NCBI GenBank assembly: GCA_021234155.1
Contig: JAJEKV010000143.1
Span: forward strand, 60,001-124,000
DNA from: Isoetes taiwanensis
Lineage: Eukaryota > Streptophyta > Lycopodiopsida > Isoetales > Isoetaceae
Direction of reading: 5' to 3'
DNA length: 64,000 nucleotides
Shown in pieces: positions 46,931 through 57,920 of this stretch (its first letter is position 1; every line of letters starts with the position of its first letter). A program made the position numbers and the translations under genes. Under the pieces are notes generated by a model. That model saw only the letters and a list, made by a program, of their open reading frames with translations, had not been told where the DNA came from and made no database searches.

Positions 46931-47334
46931 CTAGGGGAGGGTGACCATCATCCGTTAAAAGACCATTATTGGTGTTTTTTACGGCCGTTATATGCCATTT
47001 TTTTTTCTCATTTTCGCCTACCACTGAACCTTCATTCGACCAGCTTGTTTCCTTTGTCGGACGCTCCAGAAGCAGCTCCAGAAGTGGAATCGATTGGAGA
47101 ACGCGGCTCCTCAGCCTGTCAAAAACAAGTATTTCGCCTTCCTTCTTTCTTTCTTTTGAGCGATTTTGAGTTGCATTGAGCGATTTTGAGTCTTGTTTTG
47201 AGCTCCATTGACAAAATTATCAGTGTGCTCGTACAATTGCTTCTAGGTTCCCTATTGCCATCCCTATTGCTACACTTGGTGAGAGTTGCCCATCATAATA
47301 AAATATGTTTCCTTAAGTGGGCGCTTCATGGGCG

Positions 47335-47450
47335 CTTATTTTTATTTGTTGAAGCTTATTTTTATTTGTTGAAGGTTCAGAACTTATTTTTATTTGTTGA
47401 AGCTTATTTTTATTTGTTGAAGCTTCTCTTTTATTTCTTAAAGCTTCTCT
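47335..47450 (+). repeat. 21-bp tandem repeat
   Basis: Four or five units of gcttatttttatttgttgaa (one replaced by ggttcagaac), just upstream of the GC-rich plus-strand gene. Confidence 0.85.
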
Positions 47451-47521
47451 TCTTGTGACTCATAATCACCTGGAATTCAGATATCTATTTGAGAGCACTC
47501 TACATTTATCCGCCAGAGACC

Positions 47522-49411
47522 ATGTCTTACCCGGGGCGCCTCCCCGGTCGGCATGGATGGCGTCCCTTGCCGTTTTAGCCTGCAGAGCGGCCACATGTCC
47601 TCGGGCGATCGGGTAGCATTGTCGAATGGTACCCCAAGCGCAATCGTCTTAACCCGCTAGGTATGTTTAGTGTGCTTGTTAACCGTATTTGTTTTGTGAC
47701 CGGGGAATACCATGGCATTTGGTGCCTCGTCGCGCAGAGGTCACGTCGGGTTGAGGCCCAGTCGGGCCACACCGCTGCCCAAATGGGTGGATTTGCCCGC
47801 GAAGACTGGTGTACACACTTTGTGGACAAGATTCGTCAGGACCGGTTTCCGGGATTGACCCCGCGATGGAGCTTGGGGCCACCATCGAGCCACCATGCAG
47901 ATCAATGGTGGCCCACCGTGACATTCCGGCCACAATCCGCAACCCCGCCGAATTGCGAGAGAGTGGTGTCCGGCGGGAGAGGGCTGCAAAACGTCGAGAA
48001 GATCCTACAAAGCTGCATCGTATGATGGAGGCAGCGGCCGGACATAGAGAGAGGCGAGACAAGGCGCAACAACGATGCGCCTACACCATGTCCTTACCCC
48101 GAGGCGGCCCTAGATGCCTTCCCCGAGGGGCGGACGCCATGTTTTATGAGGCCAAAGACACAAAGCCAAAGGGGGGCCGAGAGGATGCAGCCCCTATCAT
48201 GAAGGTCGCGATCCCAGTCGAGCTAGTGCCACGCAGTGGCGCTCAGCAGAAGATCGGGACGCACATGCTATGCTCAATGACCGGGCCATTACCACGACAG
48301 GATCGGGTGGCCATTTGCCCACGGAGGAGGGTTGCTAATCTCAGCGCCAATACGGACGTCTCGGCCCAGGGTTATGATGAGTCATCTTTGCCACGGTTTC
48401 TTTGGATACGAGCATCCACACTCCAACTGATCCCTCCTTCGCGGAGGTGAGTGGTTTCTGGCGGGAAGCCGACAGGGGAAGAGTTCCATGAGAGGGTAGG
48501 GACCAGGTCGATTCAGCCCCCACTCATGAGACATGTCGGCCCGGCCGATCTCTACATGGCCACCCCTCCTTCCATAGGGCTGCTTGGGTGGTGACCTGAC
48601 CGAGGGGTCGCCAAGTGTTCGATGATATCATGAGGACGGCGATGGCGTGCACGCATGGCACACACCTTGACATCGCCATTTCCGCGACGCAATGTCGAGG
48701 GAGCAGAGGCATGGATAAGAGACCGAGCACGCCGGTTTCTTCCATGTACCACGCCGAGAGTTCGGCGGGCACACCATCCGGAGCTACCCGGTGTGTGTAC
48801 CCATTCGAGGATGGTCTCGGCCTACAGGGACGGCCGGCAGAGTTCCCGAAAGCACTTACGGATCCCGGGCAGGTTGGCATCTTCGGCCCCTTTTCCGAAG
48901 AGGTTAGGGTGTTCACGCACTTTTACGCCAGCCAGACACCGAACACCTTGCCATGGTTTTGAAGCGCAGCCGTCCGATGGTGCGCCACTTGATATTGCAG
49001 AGGGCGCCGCCGATGCTGGGCATAACTCATATCCGACCTCCTCGAGGCGCGCATACGGCGGACAATGGGAGGAGGGCACATTCAGTGTTGATGAGGTAAT
49101 GTCGGGTTTATGTTTAGTTTGTATGGATCGGCAAAATCGACCACCGGATGTGCTTGTATGTAGCGTCTTGCGGCAGATGCTTGGAGAGGTTGGCGTCGGA
49201 GTCGTTGATGATAGACCCCTTACTATCACGACTATGTTCGGGTCGGTGTCGAAACGTCCCTCCCAGGAGTCGTCTCCCACCTTCTTCCCCACCGAGCATC
49301 CCGATCGGGGTGCACTACGCTGGTGCTCGCCCATCGTCACAAGATAAGTGCGCTTCAATTCCCGGCCCGGATGGCGTTGGGGTTATCGTCAAGGATTGGA
49401 TAATGGAGTGA
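47522..49411 (+). CDS. Unidentified intron-containing gene in GC-rich element
   Basis: GC-rich, coding-like text. Candidate splice sites: aacccgctag|gtatgtt (near 47660), gtcgcgcag| (near 47739), gcggag|gtgagt (near 48447), gatgag|gtaatg (near 49096). The first long exon reads 'AQMGGFAREDWCTHFVDKIR' in one frame and, after a one-base shift near 47860, 'RESGVRRERAAKRREDPTKL' and 'HRMMEAAAGHRERRDKAQQR', a basic helical stretch. Later frames ('VSAQGYDESSLPRFLWIRA') match nothing I know. It converges on the MULE transposase at 49.4-49.5 kb, as mudrB does on mudrA in maize MuDR, but I see no homology to mudrB. Likely a second element gene, already damaged. Confidence 0.4.
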
Positions 49412-49525
49412 GCACCCGTGCATGTCTCTTTGGATATGGCGCTATAAGCGTCCAAACTTCGGCTGCATGGAAAAACAGAGGTTAGGGACATCACACGAGA
49501 GAGAGTTACACCCTTGTGTACTTAC

Positions 49526-50937
49526 CAAGACTCCATCTTTCTTTGCACCGAGTTAGGATTGTGCCTCCGGCTGGCATCGTCCCATCCGGAAAACCAATGA
49601 GATGAGACACTAGTGTGTACATCCTTATATTAACTTTGCACTGCAAGGTTTGGGTCTTCAAAACTTTCCAGTGTGACTCCACGTAGTTTGTTGTGTCAAC
49701 GTTGGCATGGTTGAACATCCGTTTGTGTCTCTGCCATTTACCATCCCACGTCGCCCCATTCAACCAGTTGTGATTCAAGTACCTACATCGCGCAACACTT
49801 TGTTTGGCCCGAGGTCAGGATGATACAACTAATCTACGTTCTGCACTCACCCTTGGATGATGTGGTTTTGTCCGTAGAAAGTTGAAATTGTGCCACCGGG
49901 CATTGTAGGCGTTGGCGTTTGGCTCGTCATCAACTTTGACAAACCCAAAAACACGTCTTTTTCTTTAGCATCTCCCGGCCAAAAGGCAACGGATATTTTT
50001 GCCACGCGCGCCAAGATGGAACCGGCATGCAAGAACATTGCACCGCAACCTATTTGCAAAACCATGGCTATTGTCTCTAATGTATTGATACAATCAATGC
50101 ACGGTCAAGATACACGCTTTCGCCATCTTCCCAACAATGTTGGTCTTCCGACACAACCTCGGTGATAGCGATCTCTCCACGGTACCGTCCATGTCAATGG
50201 TGATTGACCTCGGTCTGATTGTGCCCATTCCTCGAAGACAAGGCGTAGTGCTATCTTGAGGGCATGTCGTTGGTGCCCTCGTCGGCCTCCACGCCGCCGA
50301 GCATGTAAAACACTGGGTACCCCACACCCCAAGAATCGGTTTAACCGCTTCCGTCTGTGGAAACTTCCAATGCATTTGTACAAAGGTTGAATCCATGGGC
50401 CAACCACCCCGCGCTCCATCTCACAAACCCAATTTCCAACATCCTGTCATCTTGGATGACTAGGATCCATGGTCGGTCCAAGGGCTCGGCAGCATGCGGA
50501 TTCCAGGGCTGGTGAAAAATCACCTTCCCGGAGGCTTTCCAATCGTCAATCCCGCTCTCGAGGCTTTCCCCAATTACCCAAATTCCCCTTCCTCTGAGGT
50601 GCAATGTGGAGAGATTAAATGATAAAATATTTACGGTGCATATCGGAATGACAAAGTTGAGTGAGAACTCCAAATTCACCTTGTTCCAAAAACTAAGCAT
50701 TCTCATGAATCTACAACATCATCGTTCTATGGTAAATGAATTTTTCAAAGGAGCTTACCGAGTATTCTCTGCCCGGTAGGCCATTTGCCACACATCCTCC
50801 TGCGCCATAGTGAAGTGGCAGATGCGTGACTCTCTCAAGCTGGGCTTCTTGTCATGCGTGTTTGTGGTCCCGTGCTCTTGCCCGTCCACGCAAAGACAGG
50901 TCATACCAATACTTCTAAGCTCTAGTCGCGGCCGCAA
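49526..50937 (-). CDS. MULE (Mutator-like) transposase, degraded, with introns
   Basis: Minus-strand exon 49782-49526 (acceptor gatgtag|, donor cttg|gtaagta) holds 'FNHANVDTTNYVESHWKVLK', the conserved block after the DDE catalytic region of a MULE lineage seen in non-seed plants and fungi (H.N.DTTN.VES.HK.LK). Upstream, 50396-50706 has 'WILVIQDDRMLEIGFVRWS' followed by a decayed G.N.C.TN, matching the first-Asp strand (VIQ..EM...G......D.TFGTN); here the catalytic Asp position appears substituted. The middle (50100-50340) is out of frame. Donors at 49850 and 50750 suggest at least three introns. The N-terminal third is not resolved beyond 'THDKKPSLRESRICHFTMAQ' near 50830. Stops and slips make it non-functional. 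Confidence 0.65.
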
Positions 50938-52990
50938 AGGAGTTCGGGATGCACGCGGGCATGGACCAATCCTCGCATTGGTGAAAGGATCATGGCCCGG
51001 TGTGTTCGGTGCTAACGATATATCCGTGCACCATTTCCATTATCTTTCCTTTGTCGCCAAAGCGAAACAAGCATCCTCTGCGGTGGGACCGTCTGATTGC
51101 CTATCCACCGGGTCCCTCTCCTGCGTGGTTGCCTCCATCGGTGGCGGGGCATAGTCATCCACAATCTCACCCATGCAACCGACGACGTTGATGTCCATGG
51201 ACCAAGCGGACCGCGATGAGTGGTTTGAAGCTCAATCACCCTTTGCTTTCGAGGCGGTCCACGGTGGTCTCCTCCATGTAGTTGAAGTCGCTATCCTTCA
51301 TGGTGCGACCACTCTTTACTGCGATGCACACTTCCATGCATGCGATTATGTATTCTGTGGGATGCCATGGCGCCCTTGACCGATTCCCATTCCTCTGAAA
51401 TCTTTTCAAAAGTGGCGGTGGGGGCCGATGGGTGCTTCCATTCAAGTGGCCCATGGCAACTAAATTTTGGCTCCAAAACTCCCGCGTAAGGGACTAACTT
51501 ATGAGGCCCGGTTACGTGCGGTACAACTCAACCATTGGAGTCATCATCAGCGCAAACTCCTCGCGAATATGCGCCTATCGGTACATCAACGACATGGTGC
51601 TCTATGGGTGGTCTCCGCTTCTCTGCGGTAGGGGGAGGGCAAGCGGGGGATCGGCTGACACTTATTCGGACGGGTGGGGAACATAGTTTCTTTGTGAGCC
51701 TGACCTCATCAACCCATACAGGACTTCGTTGAGGGCATAACCACCACGAGGGGGCAACAGCGAGCCATTGAACTGGGTCGGGGTAGAGACCGGCGGTTCA
51801 TGTACAAGCGGTTCTTGGGAATTTTTGGCCGGGAGTAACTTGTGGAGCAACGACCCGGCGGGTTTCACCCATCGCCTACATTATCCCCGGTGTCCTCCTC
51901 CTAGGCATTGTGTCATCCTCGGTGTCATGAAGGTCATACTCACTATCATTTTCATCCGACATCTCATCAGCCCGAGGAAATCGGTGACTACCTCTGCCAT
52001 TCTCCACGCACTCTACTTGGAAGACAAATATAAACTACTGCGGCAAAAGTGCACCTTGCTCTAGCAAGCTACCTGCTCTATAGCAAACGATCTCGAATAG
52101 ATATCTGAGGTACAACTGAACATGAACACAAGCCTGAGTACAAACCTATAGATGCATGGGGGTCTTGACAAAACACAAATAAATCACAAAGCAACGCATT
52201 ATACTACTTGTTTCCCATTCATAAAAAATATTATACATTGTTTTTGTCCATCCTGAGGACATGACAATTTGATGCAACGACTTGCATCATTATCTGCACA
52301 TCCAACATCGTTTCATCGTTATTTGGTTCGATGAGCCATTCTACCAGTCATTCCCCGCAGGGAACGCCAGACGTTAAAGCAATCAGAAGCTCCCTTTCAC
52401 TCATCCTTGCAACGACGGTGAAAGGAGCGGGAGGAATAGGGGGGTTGCTGTCCCTTAGAGGAGGAGGAGGAGGAAGCGGGGGATTGCTGGAGATGTCCCT
52501 AGGAGGAAGAGAAGGAGGAGCATTACTGTTAGAAGGGACACATCGTGCGAAGACGGTCTTCAACTGGCGGACCATTGTAACAAGACAGCCAAGAAGAATG
52601 GCAACAGTTTTCCACAGAAAATGACAATATAGGGCAATTTCCCTGCCATTGTTAGAATAAAACATTTTAACAAAATATGGACCAGAACAAGAAAAAAAGT
52701 GCCCACCAAGTTTCTAATAGAAACTCACTTGAGCCGAATAGAAAGTCCTTCTTGCGGAGATTGGCTTCCGGATCAAGCCCGGTCGAAGTTAAGCTCGGCG
52801 CCGAGAGTCGGTTCGCCGACTTAACATCATATATATACCCGAGATTGTGCATTGCTGGCTGCACCGAGATATTCCTTTTTGGATTTGGCTGCACCGAAAG
52901 TGTCGACATTGTCACGCGGTGGATTTTCCTCCACCGAAAGATCGCCGAAAGCGCACGGGTCAGGTACGGCCAGCCATCGGGCATGGCCCT
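50938..52990. other. Rest of the GC-rich element and AT-rich edge
   Basis: 50938-52060 is GC-rich and probably carries the 5' exons of the minus-strand transposase gene, e.g. 'PTATFEKISEEWESVKGAM' near 51400, but frames are broken. 52430-52530 has a Gly-coding ggaggagga run. 52062-52420 and 52600-52720 are AT-rich with nothing recognised. Confidence 0.4.
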
Positions 52991-53380
52991 GGATTCGCCT
53001 GGGCGAACCCCGGGGGGGGCGCTGTGCACCCGCCACCGGGTACGCCCATAAACGCTGCCATCTGGGCCTGCCACCCAGGATTCGCCTGGGCGAACCCGGT
53101 AGGGTGGCCAGGCACCCCCTGACGCTTCCCGGTAGCGGCCAGACGGGCTGCCACCCGTGATTCGCTGGCGAACCGGTAGGGTGGCCGGGCACCCCCGACG
53201 CCCTGGCAATGCCGCCGGACATAACTTCGTTAGGGGTTGGCTTTGGGCGAAACCCGCAAGCAATGCGCTAAGTAAGCCGACACCCCGCCATCGTCTGCGA
53301 CCGGGTTCGCCTGGGCGAATCCGGTGGGTTCGCCTAGGCGAATTCTCAGGGTTCGTCCAGGCGAACCCACTTGGACGCCC
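52991..53380. repeat. GC-rich palindromic repeat cluster, right
   Basis: At least six imperfect copies of ggttcgcctgggcgaacc: 52991-53011, 53078-53099, a short one at 53159-53176, 53301-53324, 53326-53345 and 53349-53368. Each is itself a hairpin. With 46471-46930 they bracket the convergent gene pair. Confidence 0.75.
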
Positions 53381-53567
53381 AACTTCATTTCGGGGGCCAT
53401 TCGAAGCACCGCGAAAACACCCCTGGTATACTGACTTATGAAAGTTAATTTAACCCCTAAAGTATATAATTTACCCCAGATAGTTCCGCAATTTCTTATT
53501 GTAATTGAGAATAGCAAGTGGCCCCCAAAAAATTGTAGATCCGGTCGTGAAGCTTGAGTTACCCCTC

Positions 53568-54660
53568 TTTTTTTTTTTTTAAGGACGTCAGACTTTATTA
53601 ATAACACTCTACAATACATAATACAATGCAGAGACATGAATAAAAAAGCCAATGGATAATTAGATCTAACTGAGCAGGGCCACCCATCCTCGCTACTAAT
53701 ATGACAAGGAAACTCCAAATTGTTAAGACGAAGATCAATCACTTTTTTCTTGCGTGTAAATTCTAGGATTTTGATCTGGCGAGACATAGTCCCTGGACCA
53801 CAAATGAAATTGAATTACTACAATAGTAATGCAAAACAGATTTGATATAAAAAAAAGGCATCAACATATCTTATCCAAAATAGATCTAAAATAACAAGGT
53901 GCTGCGCACGGAGGGTTGCCCTCCGTGGCCTGAGGGTGAAGTGGCTTAAATCATACTTCAATTTCATGTTTTCACAATCAATCAACATTGCTACTTCAAA
54001 ACAATACAATACTTGATACCATGACATTATGAATATTGGCCTGAAGAAATCTCTGATCCTCATCCAAGTTATAACATGCATGTTGGATGGACATTGGAAA
54101 AATAAAAAAAAACGTAGACTGATGGCACCCAATGCTTATTGAGTCCAGTGTTCCAAAAATTATATGGACTCTGTTATCTTGTATGTTGTACCTTCAGTGG
54201 CCATATTTATTTCTCTGTGCCATCAGTTAATGAACACTTAGTAATTTGAAGAGGCTTTATCTTTTGCAAACATGATTAAACCCAAGCTAGAAACCCCAAG
54301 TCCCAACAGCCCCAGCTGTATACTCAATCAGTACAAAATAGAAAACAATGCTCAATTGATTCGGGTGTGCCCTTGCAGACTTGACACAGATGACTGATAT
54401 TTGGCTTGAAGGAGTGAACACGAACATTAGTCTTCAATGCTCTATGCACAATCTGCCAGAAGAGAACTAATTGCTTTGGTATAACGTTCTTGTCCCACAC
54501 CCTAGACCAAACCAAGGTGTATTTTGCTTCAGGAACTCTTAGTTTCCACTGTGCTAAAGGGGGAAGAGGAGGCTGCAATATGAGATGTCTATAACAGGCC
54601 TGAACAAATTGCTTTTCCCATGGAATATCCACTGTGATTGTCCACACACGCTCATTGGCC
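53568..54660 (-). mobile_element. LINE 3' part with poly(A) and polyadenylation signal
   Basis: Minus strand. 54647-54324 reads 'WDKNVIPKQLVLFWQIVHRA' and 'CQVCKGTPESIEHCFLFC', the zf-RVT domain (C..C..H..C). The element ends in a T run at 53568-53580 (poly(A) on its own strand) preceded by AATAAA at 53599-53594. It is 5' truncated near 54660. Repeat G (53890-53969) is inserted in its 3' region. Confidence 0.75.
53890..53969 (-). repeat. Repeat G, copy 2, with perfect hairpin
   Basis: CACGGAGGG-TTG-CCCTCCGTG (53907-53927), 9-bp stem with 3-nt loop, beside aataacaaggtgctgcg. On the minus strand the order is aagtatgatttaagccactt, hairpin, cgcagcaccttgttatt. Inverted relative to 12151-12215. 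Confidence 0.8.
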
Positions 54661-55760
54661 TAGTTAGGCTGCAAGGGAATATTATCTGCAATATTTTCCC
54701 ATATGTAGTCATCTAGACGTGTCAATCCATAGGTGTCCCTAAACTCCTGCCATGAGCAAAGGCACCAATTGAAATACCAAGCCTCGAGGTGGACTATGCC
54801 TGCAGAATCCAAGTTGCAGCTTCCAAATCCAAATCATTTGCATAATCAAGAACCAATGCTTGCAAATAGCTATGAAAATCCTTGATTTCTAGGTCTATGA
54901 ATTCAATTTGCAGCCTCCAGAATCGCAAATTGCAGATTTAGAGTCGATGGAGGTGTTTCCAAACTTGCTGTGAAAATCGATAGGGTTGATGGGAAAATGG
55001 AATCGAGCTCAGAGGAAATTTATAGGCAAATCGCAGATCACCGCTGTTGGAGGAATAAGTTTCCAATATGAAATACAAAAAATACAAAGGCATTTAATGA
55101 CATATTGATTTTTACATATGCAAATACATTGACCGAGGGCATTCCATAAAATTATGAAAAGTTAGGGGTATGTGACAAAATTCGTCAACCCATAATGGTA
55201 TTTTGTATCCAGAATTTTCTACAGAAAACCAAAGAATCTGTAGCAATGTTCAAATTGCCTAGGATTAAAACTTCATGGGAAAAACATAGAGCTTCTTGCA
55301 TACACTTCTACCAGCATATCATATGACTAACATTCAAGAGGAATTGAGGATTTTAATATGAAATGTGGCTAACAAAGCAAACCTGTTATATGATACTCAT
55401 GATGCCAAAAAAAATGCCACATTGGATGTAAAAGGGTCTCATGCAACGTAAGATTTTTGAACGGGTCACTTGTATGAAACTCGTGATGCACATAAAAAAT
55501 GCCACATTTGATATAAAAGTGTCTAATGTAACGTAAGACTTTTGAATGGGTTACTTTTAAAAAGTGGCCTGCTTTGCGACATATCCTATGCAAAATCCAC
55601 CTTTTTAAGAGACATTCCATGATTTATTCTTTGCATGTGGTTCTGCAGGTTGCAGATATCAAACAATCCACTAACAGATACTAGATGTCTCTAGTAGAGA
55701 TGTATCAAAAATGGACTCGCTTTGGGAGTATAGGACAAGCAAATTACAAAGCAGTTTTTA
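54661..55760. other. Spacer with 83-bp tandem repeat
   Basis: 55391-55473 and 55474-55556 (tgawactcrtgatgc, aatgccacatt, aacgtaaga, tttttgaa) are diverged tandem units. 54780-54960 has repeats of ccaatgctt and gcagcctccagaatc-type phrases. No gene seen. Confidence 0.5.
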
Positions 55761-55896
55761 GAATATCTAACAGGGATTTTTTTTCTGTTTTTGTACTATT
55801 TTCTCTAAGGTTTTCATATGATTTGGTGGTCGTATTCATCCAGGTGTACTAAATAGTATTTCTAGAGTGCACCCTTTTGTTAGCCGTTGATTTTAG
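55761..55896 (+). repeat. Repeat B terminus, copy 6
   Basis: gaatatctaacaggga (shortened start), then ggttttcatatgatttggtg, gtgtactaaatagtatttct, agagtgcaccc and agccgttgatttta. It precedes a LINE tail and the membrane-protein pseudogene. Confidence 0.75.
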
Positions 55897-56079
55897 AAAA
55901 GGAGGCAAATCCTGTGGTGGAGGCTTCTTTTGTGGTGGGTGTGAATATCCTCCCATTATTTTTAGGGTTTTTAGCCAACACAAGGGTTAGAAGGATTTGA
56001 TGAATGGAAATCGTACAGAGGGATTTACTCCGGCATATTATTAGGTTTGATCGGCTATGTCTAGTATCATCATTACTGC

Positions 56080-56220
56080 AAAGGTTTTTCCCTTGAAAAC
56101 CTTTCGAGGCAGGGGTTTTTTAATCCTAGTAGAAATGATTGTACTAGCCCATTGTATGGGTCCCATGACCTATTGGTCTCCGTGGACGTTAAAAAATCTA
56201 TTCTATTGTATTCTATTCCT
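56080..56220 (+). repeat. Repeat F copy 3 (LINE-type 3' tail)
   Basis: aaggtttttcccttgaaaac ctttcgaggcaggggtttttt aatcc less one base, then tgggtcccatgacctattgg and a tctattctatt tail. Confidence 0.6.
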
Positions 56221-56314
56221 TCTGTGTGGCCCGCACGCTGCCTTTGCTGCCCACCTTCTCGTGACTTGTTCGTCAAATCTGTAAGTGGGTTTTAAGTACT
56301 TATTCCTTTTAAAC

Positions 56315-57920
56315 ATGGAGGACCGTGTTGAAGCTTTGCTCCTCCTTCCTGATGAACCTGATATGTTTGAGGGTAACACCAATAAAATGCCAACGACTTT
56401 TGAGGGTTACTTCACTTCAATTCCAAGTTTTTTCTTTGGATCGCCAATGTTTTTATTCTGCCATTCTAATCTGTGCTCTTGGGTCAGTTATGGATTACTG
56501 TCCCTTTATCGGAAGCTTGGCAAACAAGTTAGAACTTATTGCTACATCACAAGGGTTTTGGTTTACTCCATCGTTCAGGATCTTTTATGTCAAAGTTCCA
56601 GAGAATATTGTGGCCAATATATTCCAATTGCCCTTTTTCTTAACTGCCAAATTAATGGTTTCTTGTGGAGTTGCAATGGCCTATACTGGCAGAAGATTTC
56701 TTTCTAATGTTCCCAAATTGTGGAAGAGACTTGCAACAATATATTTCTGGATCTGTATCATACTAATTCAATTCCTTATTTCAATTGCTCTGTTCATAGC
56801 ATTGGTTGTTTTTACATTCAAGACCTTTCAATTTTCTTCAGACATGTTTTTCCTCGCATTTGTGATGGTTGCCATAATATTTTCTGTGGCATTTGCTCAC
56901 TTGATGATTGTGTGCAATCTGTCACTTGTAATATCTGTATTAGAAGACTGCTATGGTGTGGAGGCACTGTCTAGAGCCTATGCTTTGGTGAAAGGAAGAA
57001 CTCAGGTAGCTCTTCTTCTGTTTTGAGGGTTACTTCACTTCAATTCCAAGTTCTCTCTTTGGATCGCCTTTGTTTTTATTCTGCCATTCTAATCTGTGCT
57101 CTTGGGTCAGTTATGGATTACTGCTCCCTTTATCGGAAGCTTGGCAAGCAAGTTAGAACTTATTGCTACATCACAAGGGTTTTGGTTTACTCCATCGTTC
57201 AGGATCTTTTATGTCGAAGTTCCAAAGAATATTGTGGCCATTATATTCCAATTGCCCTTTTTTGTATTGTTTGCCTTAACTGCCAAATTAAAGGTTTCTT
57301 GTGGAGTTACAATGGCCTATACTGGCAGAAGATTGGTGTTTGTGAGATTTCTTTCTAATGTTCCCAAATTGTGGAAGAGACTTGCAACAACATATTTCTG
57401 GATCTGTATCATACTACTTCAATTCCTTATTTCTATTGCTCTGTTCATAGCATTGGTTGTTTTTACATTCAAGACCTTTCAATTTTCTTCAGACATGTTT
57501 TTCCTCGCATTTGTGATGGTTGCCATAATATTTTTTGTGGCATTTGCTCATTTGATGAGTGTGTGCAATGTCACTTGTAATATCTCGTATTAGAAGATCG
57601 CTATGGTGTGGAGGCACTGCCTAGAGCCTATGCTTTGGTGAAAGGAAGAACTCGGTAGCTCTTCTTCGTTTGTCTTGAACAATTTAAGCATGGCATCTGT
57701 GGGCCATTTATTCCGGTCTGAGGATGATTGGGGTGCACGGATACGGTTATAAGATAGATCTTGGCTTCAAAGATGTGGAAACCCCCTTCTTATAGGGATG
57801 TACACATTTCTCAGCTTGGTTGATTGTATGTCGAGTAGTGTGTTCTACTTCACTTGTAAATCACGGAGCAAAGAGAATCAAGACACAACTATCTCTCTAG
57901 TGGACACTTCAGTTTAGCAT
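56315..57920 (+). pseudogene. Plant multi-pass membrane protein with internal tandem duplication
   Basis: Start 'MEDRVEALLLLPDEPDMFEG' (56315). A frame change near 56400 enters hydrophobic segments 'ICIILIQFLISIALFIALVV' and the block 'VISVLEDCYGVEALSRAYAL' 'VKGRTQ'. That block (S/VSVLE..YG..A...S..L.KG) marks a plant-specific family of ~320-aa, six-helix proteins of unknown function. The unit 56398-57023 is repeated at 57024-57656; copy 2 has a ct deletion and c insertion near 57573, changing frame at the same block. A C-terminal remnant, 'LVDCMSSSVFYFTCKS', follows near 57820. So one ancestral gene gained a ~627-bp duplication and then decayed. No introns appear, suggesting a retrocopy or single exon. 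Confidence 0.7.

Noticed and set aside
46473-46934. 153-residue Arg/Gly-rich frame
   Set aside because: GC-rich repeat composition keeps several overlapping frames open; no domain, and palindromic repeats explain it.
52331-52624. Gly-rich frame resembling a glycine-rich protein
   Set aside because: Short ggaggagga run only; no signal peptide or conserved motif.
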